From: Burkholderia pyrrocinia
Lineage (GTDB): Bacteria > Pseudomonadota > Gammaproteobacteria > Burkholderiales > Burkholderiaceae
DNA: 64,000 nucleotides
Reading direction: 5' to 3'
Assembly (NCBI RefSeq): GCF_022809715.1
Contig: NZ_CP094460.1
Location: 620,001-684,000 of the forward strand
A program made the translations under genes and the position numbers. Shown here piece by piece: positions 42,966 to 51,308 of the stretch. The notes beneath the pieces are model-generated. The model was not told the DNA's origin and did no database searches. It saw only the letters and a list, made by a program, of their open reading frames with translations. Each line of letters begins with the position of its first letter. The first letter of the stretch is position 1.

Positions 42966-44951
42966 ATGAGGACCCTGAACCGTGAGCTGTTACGGCAGGG
43001 TGCATGGATCGTGCTGGCCGTCGGACTGGCGTCCGCGCTGCAGGCGTGGGCGATTCGCGTCGTCGGCGAGCACGCGCCATTTGCGCCGCTGCCTTTCTAT
43101 GCGGCCGTTGCGGCTGCCGCGTGGCTGACGTCATTCGGCGGCGGCCTGGCCGCGACCATGACGAGCGTGGCCGTGATCGGCACGCTGTGGTGGCGCGATA
43201 TGCCGCTGGCCACGTTGCTCGCGCAGGCGGGCACGTTCGTCGCGATCGGCTTCGTCGAGTGCGTGCTCGTGATGGCCGTGAAGCCATTGCTCGCGAACGA
43301 TCGTCTGCGCGAAATCGATGACGACGGCAGCGGCAACTCTCGCTCGCCGCACCGCGAGCCCGCGCCCGCGGCGAGCGCGCCTGACGACAGCCAGCTTCGT
43401 CATGTGGTCGACGCGTCGCCCGATGCGATCGTCGGGGTCGATGCCGCGCGGCGGATCACGAGCTGGAATCCGGCCGCGTGGCGAATCTTCGGGATCGACG
43501 CGGCGCAGGCGACCGGGCGCGACATCGCTTCGATGATCGCGCCGCGCTGGTTGCAGCGGCATCCGTTGCCCGCATCGTTCGCGAACCTGCATGCGCCTGT
43601 CGGGCCGCTCGACGTGCTGTGCGTGCGCCGCGACGGCGGCCGCTTTCGTGCGACCTTTGCCGCGTCGCCGATCGTCGATGCGCAGGGCAACTGCACGGGC
43701 CTGTCGATGACGCTGCGCGAAGCGCGCGAACGCCGCCGCGGCGAACAGCGCTACCTGCGTTCGCTGCGCGGCGCACGCGACGCGCGTGCGCAGGCCGACT
43801 CGTCGAACCGGCTGAAGGACGAACTGCTGGCTACGGTGTCGCACGAGCTGCGCACGCCGGTGAACGTGATCTACGGCTGGGTCGAGGTGCTGCGCAGCGT
43901 CGACGGGCAGGGCTTCGCGCAACAGGCGATCGACGCGATCGATCGCAGCGCGCGATCGCTGTCGCACATGGTCGGCGATCTGCTCGACGCATCGTCGCTC
44001 GCGACGGGCCGGCTGCGCCTCGAACACGTGCCGGTCGATCTCGTGCGGGTCGTGCGCGACGCCACGCGCGAACTGGACGCGACGGCACGGGCGAACGGGC
44101 TCGTGCTGTCGACCGAGTACACGATGCCGACCTGCGTGATTCAGGCGGATGGCGAGCGCGTGCGCCAGATCCTGTCGAACCTGCTGTCGAACGCGATCAA
44201 GTTCACGCCGCCGGGCGGGCGCATCACCGTGGCGCTGACGCGAGCGGGCGAGTTCGTGCGGCTGTCGGTCGCCGATACCGGGCAAGGCATTGCGGCGGAA
44301 TACCTGCCGCACCTGTTCGAAACGTTCAACCGGCCCGAAGGCGCGTCCGCTTCGCCGAAACGCGGCCTCGGGCTCGGCCTGTCGATCGTGCGCGACATCG
44401 CGCAACTGCACGGCGGCGACGTCGTGGCAACGAGTGCGGGCGCCGGACAAGGGACGACCGTGACGGTCACGCTGCCGGCCGGCTGGGACGCAGACGATCC
44501 GGCCGCACAACCGGTGCGCACGACGGGCCGGCCGGCCGCGACCGCGCTCGGCGGCCGGCGCGTGCTCGTCGTCGACGACGACGCGACGTCGCGCGCCAGC
44601 CTCGCCGCGGCACTCGAAACGATGGGCGCGCAGGTATCGACCGCGCAGTCGGGGCACGATGCGCTCGACGCGGTGGAACGGCATCCGCCGAGCGTCGTGT
44701 TGTCGGATCTCGCGATGCCCGACGGCGACGGCTTCTGGCTGCTCGATCACATCCGGCATTTGCCGGGCGGCGGCGGACACTTGCCGGTCGTCGCGGTGAC
44801 CGCGCACGCCGGCAAGGCCGACCGCCACCGCGTGCTGGCCGCCGGCTTCGACGCGTATCTGTGCAAGCCGGTCGACATGTCGACGCTGGCGGGCGTGATC
44901 GTCGACGTCGCGCCGGACGATTCGCACGACGGGAAAGTGAGCGACCGGTAG
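42966..44951 (+). CDS. Hybrid sensor histidine kinase/response regulator
   Basis: 661 residues from the ATG at 42966. Three to four membrane helices of DUF4118/KdpD-like type (about 10-100), a PAS domain ('VVDASPDAIVGVDAARRITSWNPAA'), HisKA with 'VSHELRTPVNVIYGW', HATPase ('NLLSNAIKFTPPGG', 'GLGLGLSIVRDIA') and a C-terminal receiver ('VVLSDLAMPDGDG'). Signals probably pass to a separate output protein. The signal is unknown; PAS plus membrane helices and neighbours suggest redox or energy sensing (inference). Confidence 0.9.
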   Translation: MRTLNRELLRQGAWIVLAVGLASALQAWAIRVVGEHAPFAPLPFYAAVAAAAWLTSFGGGLAATMTSVAVIGTLWWRDMPLATLLAQAGTFVAIGFVECVLVMAVKPLLANDRLREIDDDGSGNSRSPHREPAPAASAPDDSQLRHVVDASPDAIVGVDAARRITSWNPAAWRIFGIDAAQATGRDIASMIAPRWLQRHPLPASFANLHAPVGPLDVLCVRRDGGRFRATFAASPIVDAQGNCTGLSMTLREARERRRGEQRYLRSLRGARDARAQADSSNRLKDELLATVSHELRTPVNVIYGWVEVLRSVDGQGFAQQAIDAIDRSARSLSHMVGDLLDASSLATGRLRLEHVPVDLVRVVRDATRELDATARANGLVLSTEYTMPTCVIQADGERVRQILSNLLSNAIKFTPPGGRITVALTRAGEFVRLSVADTGQGIAAEYLPHLFETFNRPEGASASPKRGLGLGLSIVRDIAQLHGGDVVATSAGAGQGTTVTVTLPAGWDADDPAAQPVRTTGRPAATALGGRRVLVVDDDATSRASLAAALETMGAQVSTAQSGHDALDAVERHPPSVVLSDLAMPDGDGFWLLDHIRHLPGGGGHLPVVAVTAHAGKADRHRVLAAGFDAYLCKPVDMSTLAGVIVDVAPDDSHDGKVSDR

Positions 44952-45080
44952 CAGCGGACACAGCGGGCGCGTGGAGTGGAGCAACGGCGCATGGACCGGT
45001 TTCCTTATGTCGGCCGAGCGTCCCGTGTGACGGAAAACCGCGCGGCCGGCCCGCTCCGTCTCGCATACGGAGGTCCCCGG

Positions 45081-45701
45081 ATGAAAACGAATCGGATGAA
45101 CCGGGACGAACGCCGGACGGCGGTAGGCGCACTGGCCGCCGCCTGCACACTGGCGTTCGCGCTCTCGCACGCGCAGGCGCCGCCTGCTTCGTCGGTGCAG
45201 GTCGCGCCGGGTGTCGTCAGCCCCGGCCCGACCGCCGACGAGGCCGCCATGACGCAGCGGCCGACCGGCATCGATGCCGAATTCGTCGACAAGGCCGCGA
45301 TGCTCTGCAAGGTCGAACGACAGGCCAGCCAGCTCGCGCTCGACCGCTCGTCGAACCCGGACGTGAAGGCGTTCGCGCGCCGGATGCTCGACGATCTCAC
45401 GCGCATCGCTGGCGAATTGCGGCAGCTTGGCGCGCAAAAGGGCGTACCGGTCCAGACGCGGATGCTTGTCGATCCGGCGGTGACGGCATTGCGAACCAAG
45501 GATGGCCACGCGTTCGACACGGCCTATGTCGCGCTGGCGGGCCCGCGCACGCACGAGGCGGCGATCCGGCTCTACGAAGCCGAGGCGCGCAACGGCCGCG
45601 ACCCGCAGCTTCGCGCATTCGCGGCCCGTGCGCTGCCGACGCTGAACGCGCATCTGGCCGCCGCGCGGAAGCTCGCGCAGACGGTGGCGGCCGCACACTG
45701 A
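45081..45701 (+). CDS. DUF4142-family secreted protein
   Basis: 206 residues. Signal-like segment (about 15-35, '...ALSHAQAPPA') followed by the helical DUF4142/ferritin-like domain: 'EFVDKAAMLCKVERQASQLALDRSSNPDVKAFARRMLDDL'. GGAGGTCC lies before the ATG. Family function unknown; often found among envelope stress genes. Convergent with the PRC-barrel gene. Confidence 0.85.
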   Translation: MKTNRMNRDERRTAVGALAAACTLAFALSHAQAPPASSVQVAPGVVSPGPTADEAAMTQRPTGIDAEFVDKAAMLCKVERQASQLALDRSSNPDVKAFARRMLDDLTRIAGELRQLGAQKGVPVQTRMLVDPAVTALRTKDGHAFDTAYVALAGPRTHEAAIRLYEAEARNGRDPQLRAFAARALPTLNAHLAAARKLAQTVAAAH

Positions 45702-45723
45702 ATCGCGTGGCAGCCGGCCGATT

Positions 45724-46230
45724 TCAACGCTTGCGCCGGCCCTCGTCTTCGGGGCCGCCCGGCGACGCCTCGTACGGCGGCGAGTCGAGCGCCGTTTCGC
45801 CTTCCTCGATCAGCCAGTACGGCGCACTGCCGTAGTACGCGTGCAGCGCCTCGGCCCAGGCCGGATCGGCCATGGCCGGCCAGCGGTTCCTGTCGAAGCC
45901 GGGTGCTTCGCGCACCTGTTCGGCAGCAACCGGCAGCACGAAGCATTTGCGCTCGACGTCGAGTATCAGCGCGTTCCACGGCACCGCGAGCAGCTTGTCG
46001 CCGCTTCCGCTCCCGCCGCGCGACGCGACGACGGCATATGCGATCCGGCCGGAACGCACGTCGAGCATGATGTCGGTGATCTTGCCGATGTCGTCGCCGT
46101 CCACCGTCAGCACGCGATCGCCTTCGAGCGTGCGGGCGGCCATCACGTCGGGCCCCGGCCCGCCCGCGTGCGTGCGGCGGCCGGCGCCGACAATGCGCGC
46201 GGCGTCGCGCGACGGTTTGTCCGTTGTCAT
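45724..46230 (-). CDS. PRC-barrel domain protein
   Basis: 168 residues. PRC-barrel at about 30-110 ('GDDIGKITDIMLDVRSGRIAYAVVASRG', 'LLAVPWNALILD'), with a variable C-terminal region. CAGGAGG precedes the ATG at 46230. PRC-barrels in such small stress proteins bind RNA or membranes; role here unknown. Neighbouring CBS gene suggests a shared stress response. Confidence 0.88.
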   Translation of the reverse strand: MTTDKPSRDAARIVGAGRRTHAGGPGPDVMAARTLEGDRVLTVDGDDIGKITDIMLDVRSGRIAYAVVASRGGSGSGDKLLAVPWNALILDVERKCFVLPVAAEQVREAPGFDRNRWPAMADPAWAEALHAYYGSAPYWLIEEGETALDSPPYEASPGGPEDEGRRKR

Positions 46231-46274
46231 CGAAAACCTCCTGGTCGAAACGGCAACGCGGCGCACGCGCGAAA

Positions 46275-46312
46275 CGCGTGCGTGTGCGTGTGCGTGCGTG
46301 TGCGCGTCGCAC
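46275..46312. repeat. GTGC/GTGT-type short tandem repeat
   Basis: A run of alternating GTGC and GTGT units (GCGTGCGTGTGCGTGTGCGT...) about 40 bases long, between the CBS gene end and the PRC-barrel start. Alternating purine-pyrimidine DNA of this kind is prone to slippage and Z-DNA. Confidence 0.7.
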
Positions 46313-46353
46313 CCGGGCAGCGGGCCGTCGTGCGGAACGAGGGAGCGTGTGTG

Positions 46354-46785
46354 TCAGCGCCGACGCGGCAGCGACACGTCCTCGAGCGTATTGGCGAGCT
46401 CGTCGCGCTCAGGGCCGCCCGCGCGCGTCGCGATGTCGCCGAGCGACACGATGCCGACGAGCCGCAGGCTGCGGTCGAGCACCGGCAGCCGATGCAACTG
46501 CACGTCGGCCATCCGCTGCTGGACGTCGCCGACGCCGTCGTCCTCGACGCACCACTGCACGGGTGCGGATGCGACCGCCAGCACGGGCGTATCGGACGAA
46601 TGGCCGTGCGACAGCGCCCGCACCGCGAGGTCGCGGTCGGTCACGATCGCGACGAGTTCGGTGCCGTCGCAAACGGGCAGTACGCCGATATCGAAGCGCT
46701 GCATCAGTTCGGCCGCCTGGCGAATCGTATCGGTCGGCGCGACGCATACCACGTCGCGCGACATGATCTCGTTGACGCGATACAT
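46354..46785 (-). CDS. Twin CBS-domain protein
   Basis: 143 residues: CBS1 'MSRDVVCVAPTDTIRQAAELM' with 'VAIVTDRDLAVRAL', CBS2 'VGDVQQRMADVQLHRLPVLDRSLRLVGIVSLGDIATR'. Stand-alone CBS pairs bind adenine nucleotides and report energy state. CGAAGGAGG precedes the ATG at 46785. Typical partner of universal stress proteins in low-oxygen gene groups. Confidence 0.9.
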   Translation of the reverse strand: MYRVNEIMSRDVVCVAPTDTIRQAAELMQRFDIGVLPVCDGTELVAIVTDRDLAVRALSHGHSSDTPVLAVASAPVQWCVEDDGVGDVQQRMADVQLHRLPVLDRSLRLVGIVSLGDIATRAGGPERDELANTLEDVSLPRRR

Positions 46786-46940
46786 GAAGCCTCCTTCGTG
46801 AGCGAATCGATTCGGGAGCAGATACCGTGCCGCGCGCGTTCCGCGCCCGCCGGCCCTGGTCGGCCGGACGGCGGAGAAATTTGCCAGCCCGCTTGTACAT
46901 CTTCCACGGCGGCAGTCGCGAACGGGGGCGGCAAGCGATG

Positions 46941-47060
46941 TCAGTGGCCGATGCCGGTCATCGCGACGATCGCGAGCACCACGGCGCTTTCGATCGCCGC
47001 CAGCGTCGCGACGCCGGCGGCGCCGCTGATTTCATGCCATCGGCGTTCAAGGATCTTCAT
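46941..47060 (-). CDS. Very small membrane protein (39 residues)
   Basis: MKILERRWHEISG followed by one hydrophobic helix (AAIESAVVLAIVAM) and a short tail. Weak ribosome site (GAGCG). It lies between the CBS gene and the 83-residue gene on the same strand. Small helical membrane peptides are common in stress loci, but coding is not proven. Confidence 0.4.
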   Translation of the reverse strand: MKILERRWHEISGAAGVATLAAIESAVVLAIVAMTGIGH

Positions 47061-47125
47061 CAGATCGCTCCGGATTTCGCCGGCCCGCCGATGCGCCGCA
47101 GCGCATCGCGAGCCGGGTGCCGCCG

Positions 47126-47377
47126 TCAGCCGTGATCGCGGGGCGGGGAAGGGACGTGCGGCGCACGACGTTCGTGCTTGCCGGACGGCTTGGCGGGGTC
47201 GATACGCGTCGCACCGCCGACGGCGGGCGGATCGCTGGCCGGGAACGTCTCCTCGAGCCCTTCGTCGATGCGCTCCTCCGTCTTCTTGTCTTCCGACGGC
47301 GGGCGGGACGTGGCGAGCCTGAGCAGGCCGGCAGCCGGTGACACGGCGTCGCGGCGGCCGGGGGCGTGAACGTTCAT
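47126..47377 (-). CDS. Small hypothetical protein with E-x-FPASDPP motif
   Basis: 83 residues (MNVHAPGRRDAV...) preceded by AGGAGGTTCG. 'RIDEGLEETFPASDPPAV' is a short motif shared by many small proteobacterial proteins of unknown function. The rest is low complexity and basic. Probably a real stress-related peptide. Confidence 0.65.
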   Translation of the reverse strand: MNVHAPGRRDAVSPAAGLLRLATSRPPSEDKKTEERIDEGLEETFPASDPPAVGGATRIDPAKPSGKHERRAPHVPSPPRDHG

Positions 47378-47519
47378 GGTCGAACCTCCTTGTTCGTTGA
47401 TGCAGGCGCAAGCGCCGTGCCCGCGCGGCATCGGCGGCACGACGCTTGCACGCCGGCGGAAGCCGGCCGTGCGACGGGCATGACCCGCGCGCCGTCGGCG
47501 TGGACGAGAGGACATCGTG

Positions 47520-47819
47520 ATGAATGCAACCAAGGAAAGGATACGTTACGACGCGAACGTATGCGGCGGCGATTTCCGCCACGTACGCGAGCGGTTCGCC
47601 GCGTGGAAGCGCGAATCGCTGGTCTATCGGCCCGAACGGCGCATGTTCGACGGCAAGGACGAGGTGCGCGAGCTGAGCGACATCGTCTACGACGGTCCCG
47701 AACGCGCGCAGCGGGCGCTCGTCGCGCAATGCTCGCCGTCCGATCCGTTCGCGCTCGCGGTGCGGCTGATCGCGGAAGGGCGCACGATGTGGCTGGTGAT
47801 GGCGGCCTACGACGACTGA
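47520..47819 (+). CDS. Small conserved hypothetical protein
   Basis: 99 residues (MNATKERIRYDANVC...) with mixed charge: 'GGDFRHVRERFAAWKRESLVYRPERRMFDGKDEV'. ATG at 47520 after GAGAGGAC; a GTG sits one codon earlier. No family recognised and no signal or helix. Divergent from the 83-residue gene. Confidence 0.65.
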   Translation: MNATKERIRYDANVCGGDFRHVRERFAAWKRESLVYRPERRMFDGKDEVRELSDIVYDGPERAQRALVAQCSPSDPFALAVRLIAEGRTMWLVMAAYDD

Positions 47820-47913
47820 CCGCACGGCAGCGTCCGTCCGGATCGGGCAACGGGCACGCCGCTTGCGCACGGCCGCAGCGCCATCGAGATGCGCGCCGTC
47901 GCGCAGGAGTCAC

Positions 47914-48378
47914 ATGAAGACGCCATTCACGCTGCACCGCCCCGAACCGACACCCGACGTCGACCCCGATCCGACGCAGCCCGGGCGCGACGATCCCGTC
48001 GATCCGCCCGTGCCCGACGGGCTGCCACACGGCGATCCGCCGTCGCACCCGCCGCCGATGCGGATGCCGGGCGGGCACGGTGCGCCGCAACCGGCCGCAC
48101 GACCACTGAAAGGAGGACCATCATGGACATTCACGTGCAATCGCCAGACAAGCGCGCGATCGCTCAGGTGCTGGGCCGCTATTTCGAATCGCGCTCGTTG
48201 CGTTATCACATCGAGGAGTTGCCCGGCGGCGTGCTGCATATCGGCTTTCGCGCCAGCGGCCGCCCGGTCGCCGTCACCGTATCGTTCGACGATGCTGCAT
48301 ACGATACCTATACGCACTGGGATGCCAGCCAGAAACAGCTCGCGCTCGGGCGGCTCGCCGACGGCTTCTCGCGGATGA
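47914..48378 (+). CDS. Pro/Asp-rich hypothetical protein overlapping the next gene
   Basis: Good ribosome site (CAGGAGTCAC) and a convincing start (MKTPFTLHRPEPTPDVDPDP...), very rich in Pro and Asp for the first 65 residues. The frame then continues 88 more codons across the following gene in another frame, with a different, Arg/Ser-rich composition. A stop may have been lost near 48110. The N-terminal part is probably real; the tail is doubtful. Confidence 0.45.
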   Translation: MKTPFTLHRPEPTPDVDPDPTQPGRDDPVDPPVPDGLPHGDPPSHPPPMRMPGGHGAPQPAARPLKGGPSWTFTCNRQTSARSLRCWAAISNRARCVITSRSCPAACCISAFAPAAARSPSPYRSTMLHTIPIRTGMPARNSSRSGGSPTASRG

Positions 48379-48434
48379 TGTCGACGCGCAGCCCGGCCGC
48401 GCTGGCCGGCGACTATCACGTCGAGCGTTTCTGA
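48123..48434 (+). CDS. Small conserved hypothetical protein
   Basis: 103 residues with a very strong ribosome site (AAAGGAGGACC). 'MDIHVQSPDKRAIAQVLGRYFESRSLRYHIEELPGGVLHIGFRASG' suggests a small alpha/beta fold; soluble, no signal. Family not recognised. Ends before a terminator-like hairpin, making it the last gene of the stress group. Confidence 0.75.
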   Translation: MDIHVQSPDKRAIAQVLGRYFESRSLRYHIEELPGGVLHIGFRASGRPVAVTVSFDDAAYDTYTHWDASQKQLALGRLADGFSRMMSTRSPAALAGDYHVERF

Positions 48435-48466
48435 TCCGGCAACGCTTCCCCCATCCATTCCGGAAG

Positions 48467-48497
48467 GCAAAGTGCCCGCGTGCAGCGGGCGCTTTGC
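48467..48497 (+). terminator. Hairpin terminator at the end of the stress gene group
   Basis: GCAAAGTGCCCGC pairs with GCGGGCGCTTTGC across a 5-base loop with one mismatch. No long T run follows. Confidence 0.6.
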
Positions 48498-48643
48498 GTC
48501 TGCGCGCGCGTCGCGTAGGATGTCCGTTAATTCAGCGCACGCTACGTTCGCGCCGCCGGTTGCCCTGCCAGCCGCTGCAGCCGAAGAGGCTGCGATGCGC
48601 TTTCCCTAAGGTTCGTTTCGCGCAACCGACGGAGACCGCCTTG

Positions 48644-49522
48644 ATGACTGTTGCCCGCCCGTTACTGTCACCCGGCGCACGCCGGTTCGTATCCGGCTTG
48701 TCGGCATGCGCGGCGCTCGCCGCGGCCGGCGCCCGCGACGCGTCGGCCCAGACACCTTCGCCGCTCGGCGAGTGGCAATACTCGGCAGGCGTGCCGCTCG
48801 AGAAACTGTTCGATCCGACCGTCTCCACCTGGCAGGTCAGCGTCGGCGCCGCGATGACGCTGCAGCCGCGCTATGCAGGCTCCGACCGCTATCGCGTGAT
48901 GGGTGGCCCGAATCTCGACATCCGCTATCGCGACCTGTTCTTCCTGTCGACGGGCGAGGGCCTGGGCGCGAACGTGCTGCGCGGGCCGAACTGGCGCGTG
49001 AGCCTGTCGGTCGGTTATGACCTCGGGCGCCGCTCGGCCGACGATCTCGGCCACCTGAACGGCCTCGACAACATCAACGCGGCGCCGGTGATGAAGCTGT
49101 CGGCCGATTACGTGATCTCGAAGGAATTCCCGCTCGTGCTGCGCGCGGATGTCCGCCGCAGCATCGGCGGCTCGAACGGCTGGACCGGCGATTTCTCCGC
49201 GTACATGCCGATGCCGGGCAGCAACGAAAACTTCTTCTGGTTCGCGGGGCCGACCGTCTCGTTCGCCGACTCGCGCTACATGAACAGCTGGTTCGGCGTG
49301 AGCCAGGGCGCCGCCGCGCGCTCGGGGCTGCCGGCTTATTCGTCGGGCGCGGGGATCAAGTCGGCTGGCCTGGGCGTGACGATGGTCTGGTTCGTGAACA
49401 AGCACTGGTTCGTGACGATGGACGGCGCGATCGAGCAGCTCGTCGGCCGCGCGGCGCGCAGCCCGATCACGCAGCAGTCGACCAACGGCGTGTTCGACAT
49501 GTCGGTGAATTACCAGTTCTGA
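48644..49522 (+). CDS. MipA/OmpV-family outer membrane protein
   Basis: 292 residues. Signal peptide (about 1-38, 'GARDASAQ'), then alternating strands ending in Phe ('MSVNYQF'), as in outer membrane barrels. 'WQVSVGAAMTLQPRYAGSDRYRVMGGPNLDIRYRD' is the MipA/OmpV start. ACGGAGACC precedes the ATG at 48644. Family members scaffold murein enzymes or act as porin-like proteins; role here unknown. Confidence 0.88.
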   Translation: MTVARPLLSPGARRFVSGLSACAALAAAGARDASAQTPSPLGEWQYSAGVPLEKLFDPTVSTWQVSVGAAMTLQPRYAGSDRYRVMGGPNLDIRYRDLFFLSTGEGLGANVLRGPNWRVSLSVGYDLGRRSADDLGHLNGLDNINAAPVMKLSADYVISKEFPLVLRADVRRSIGGSNGWTGDFSAYMPMPGSNENFFWFAGPTVSFADSRYMNSWFGVSQGAAARSGLPAYSSGAGIKSAGLGVTMVWFVNKHWFVTMDGAIEQLVGRAARSPITQQSTNGVFDMSVNYQF

Positions 49523-49585
49523 TCCCTGCGTCCTGGCCGGGCGGTGGCGTGCGGCAATTCCCGTCACATTTGATATGATTCCGAC

Positions 49586-49601
49586 CTGTACAAACGTACA
49601 G
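49586..49601 (+). promoter_or_regulatory. LexA (SOS) box upstream of the nuclease-helicase operon
   Basis: CTGTACAAACGTACAG is a near-perfect palindrome with the CTG-N10-CAG form of the LexA box (CTGT-N8-ACAG). It lies 13 bases before the GTG at 49614, where a bound repressor would block transcription. Predicts DNA-damage induction of both downstream genes. Confidence 0.8.
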
Positions 49602-49613
49602 TGATCGATTCCC

Positions 49614-51308
49614 GTGACGCCTGCTTCGCCGACGCCCCCGGCGTTTTACTACCTGACCAATTTCGAACGCGCGCTGGCCTGGCTCGGCGAGCGTTACGAC
49701 GACCTGCTCGACCACCAGGAGCAGGCGTTCGTTCGCGATTTCGCGTCGCTGCCGCAGGCGTCGCGCGCGCTGCTCGTGCGGATGCTGATGCGCAGCGGGT
49801 CCGACTTCCGCGCAAGCAAGCTCGCGTACGACGAAATCGGCTGCACGCTCGATGCGGCCGCGCCGCTCGTCGAACTCGGCTGGGTCGATCCGGCGCCCGC
49901 GCTGACGCTCGACGAGCTGTTCGCGCTGTCGACCAAGGCCGACCTGCTGCGCATCTTCCCGTCGCTCGCCGCGCATGCGGGCGAGCGCAAGCCCGAATGG
50001 CTCGAACGGCTGCGGCCCGCGCACGACGCCGCGCAGTCGCTCGACGCGTGGTGCGCGCAGGCCGATGATCGCGTGCTGCGCGTGACGGTCGGTGCGCTGT
50101 GCGACCGGCTGCGCCTGATGTTCTTCGGCAATCTGCATCAGGACTGGAGCGAATTCGTGCTCGCCGATCTCGGCGTGTTCCAGTACGAAAGCGTGCCGAT
50201 CGCACCGTCGTCGCGCGCGTTCCAGCAGCGCGACGACGTCGACGCGTATCTCGCGCTGCAGATGTGTCGCGACGCGCTCGACGCGTGGCCCGACGATCTG
50301 CCGTTCGACGACCTGCTGCGCGCGATCGACGCGGTGGGCTGTGCGCAGCCGTGGCTCGCGACGCGTCGCGCGAAGCTGCTGTTCGCGCTCGGGCAGACTT
50401 GCGAGCGCCGCGCCGACTGGGCCGCCGCGCTCGACGCTTACACGCGCAGCGCATGGCCCGGCAGCCGCCATCGGCGCATCCGCGTGCTCGAGCGCTGCGG
50501 GCGCGACGACGACGCGCTCGCGCTGGCGCTCGATGCGCGCGGCGGTTTCGAGAGCGACGAGGAGCGCCAGCGCGTCGAGCGCATGCTGCCGCGCCTGCAG
50601 CGCCGCGTCGGCCAGCGCGTCGAACGTGCAGCCGCCGCGCCGGACGTGCCGCGCGAGACGCTGGTGCTGGCGCGCCCCGACGCGTTCGTCAGTGTCGAAT
50701 TCGCGGTGCGCGACCATCTCGCGCAGCCGGCGTCGACGGTCCATTACGTCGAAAACACGCTGATCAATTCGCTGTTCGGGCTGCTGTGCTGGGAGCCCGT
50801 GTTCGCAGCCGTGCCCGGCGCATTCTTCCACCCGTTCCAGCGCGGCCCGGCCGACCTGCACGCGCCCGATTTCGCCGCGCGCCGCGCGGACGCGTTCGCT
50901 GCCTGTTTCGCGCAGCTCGATTCGGGCGCGTATCGCGACACGATCCGCCGGCATTACTCGACGAAGGCGGGGCTGCAGTCGCCGTTCGTGTTCTGGGGTG
51001 TGCTGACGGACGAACTGCTCGACGAGGCGCTCGCGTGCCTGCCGCCCGAGCACCTGCGGCTGTGGTTCGCGCGCCTGCTCGCGGATATCCGCAGCAACCG
51101 CTCGGGGCTGCCCGATCTCGTCCGCTTCTGGCCCGGCGAGCGCCGCTACGAGCTGATCGAGGTGAAGGGCCCGGGAGACCGGCTGCAGGACAACCAGACG
51201 CGCTGGCTCGCATACTGCGTCGCGCACGGCATGCCGGTGCGCGTCGTCGATGTCGAGTGGGGCGGCGCGGGCGGCGCGCAAGCCGACGCGGCGAGGCTGT
51301 CCGCGTGA
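49614..51308 (+). CDS. FAN1-like VRR-NUC nuclease
   Basis: 564 residues. The C-terminal VRR-NUC nuclease has 'GLPDLVRFW' (about 497-505) and 'LIEVKGPGDRLQDNQTRW' (about 514-531), the PD-(D/E)-x-K active site. The N-terminal and middle parts are helical, with a tetratricopeptide-like stretch near 240-320, as in FAN1. FAN1 proteins cut DNA at interstrand crosslinks and flaps. GTG start. Coupled to the helicase gene by a GTGA overlap and preceded by a LexA box. Confidence 0.9.
   Translation: MTPASPTPPAFYYLTNFERALAWLGERYDDLLDHQEQAFVRDFASLPQASRALLVRMLMRSGSDFRASKLAYDEIGCTLDAAAPLVELGWVDPAPALTLDELFALSTKADLLRIFPSLAAHAGERKPEWLERLRPAHDAAQSLDAWCAQADDRVLRVTVGALCDRLRLMFFGNLHQDWSEFVLADLGVFQYESVPIAPSSRAFQQRDDVDAYLALQMCRDALDAWPDDLPFDDLLRAIDAVGCAQPWLATRRAKLLFALGQTCERRADWAAALDAYTRSAWPGSRHRRIRVLERCGRDDDALALALDARGGFESDEERQRVERMLPRLQRRVGQRVERAAAAPDVPRETLVLARPDAFVSVEFAVRDHLAQPASTVHYVENTLINSLFGLLCWEPVFAAVPGAFFHPFQRGPADLHAPDFAARRADAFAACFAQLDSGAYRDTIRRHYSTKAGLQSPFVFWGVLTDELLDEALACLPPEHLRLWFARLLADIRSNRSGLPDLVRFWPGERRYELIEVKGPGDRLQDNQTRWLAYCVAHGMPVRVVDVEWGGAGGAQADAARLSA

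Noticed and set aside
50099..51304. Extension of the helicase frame upstream of 51305
   Set aside because: This part overlaps the FAN1-like gene in another frame and has antisense-like Arg-rich composition; the GTG at 51305 with stop-start overlap explains the real start.
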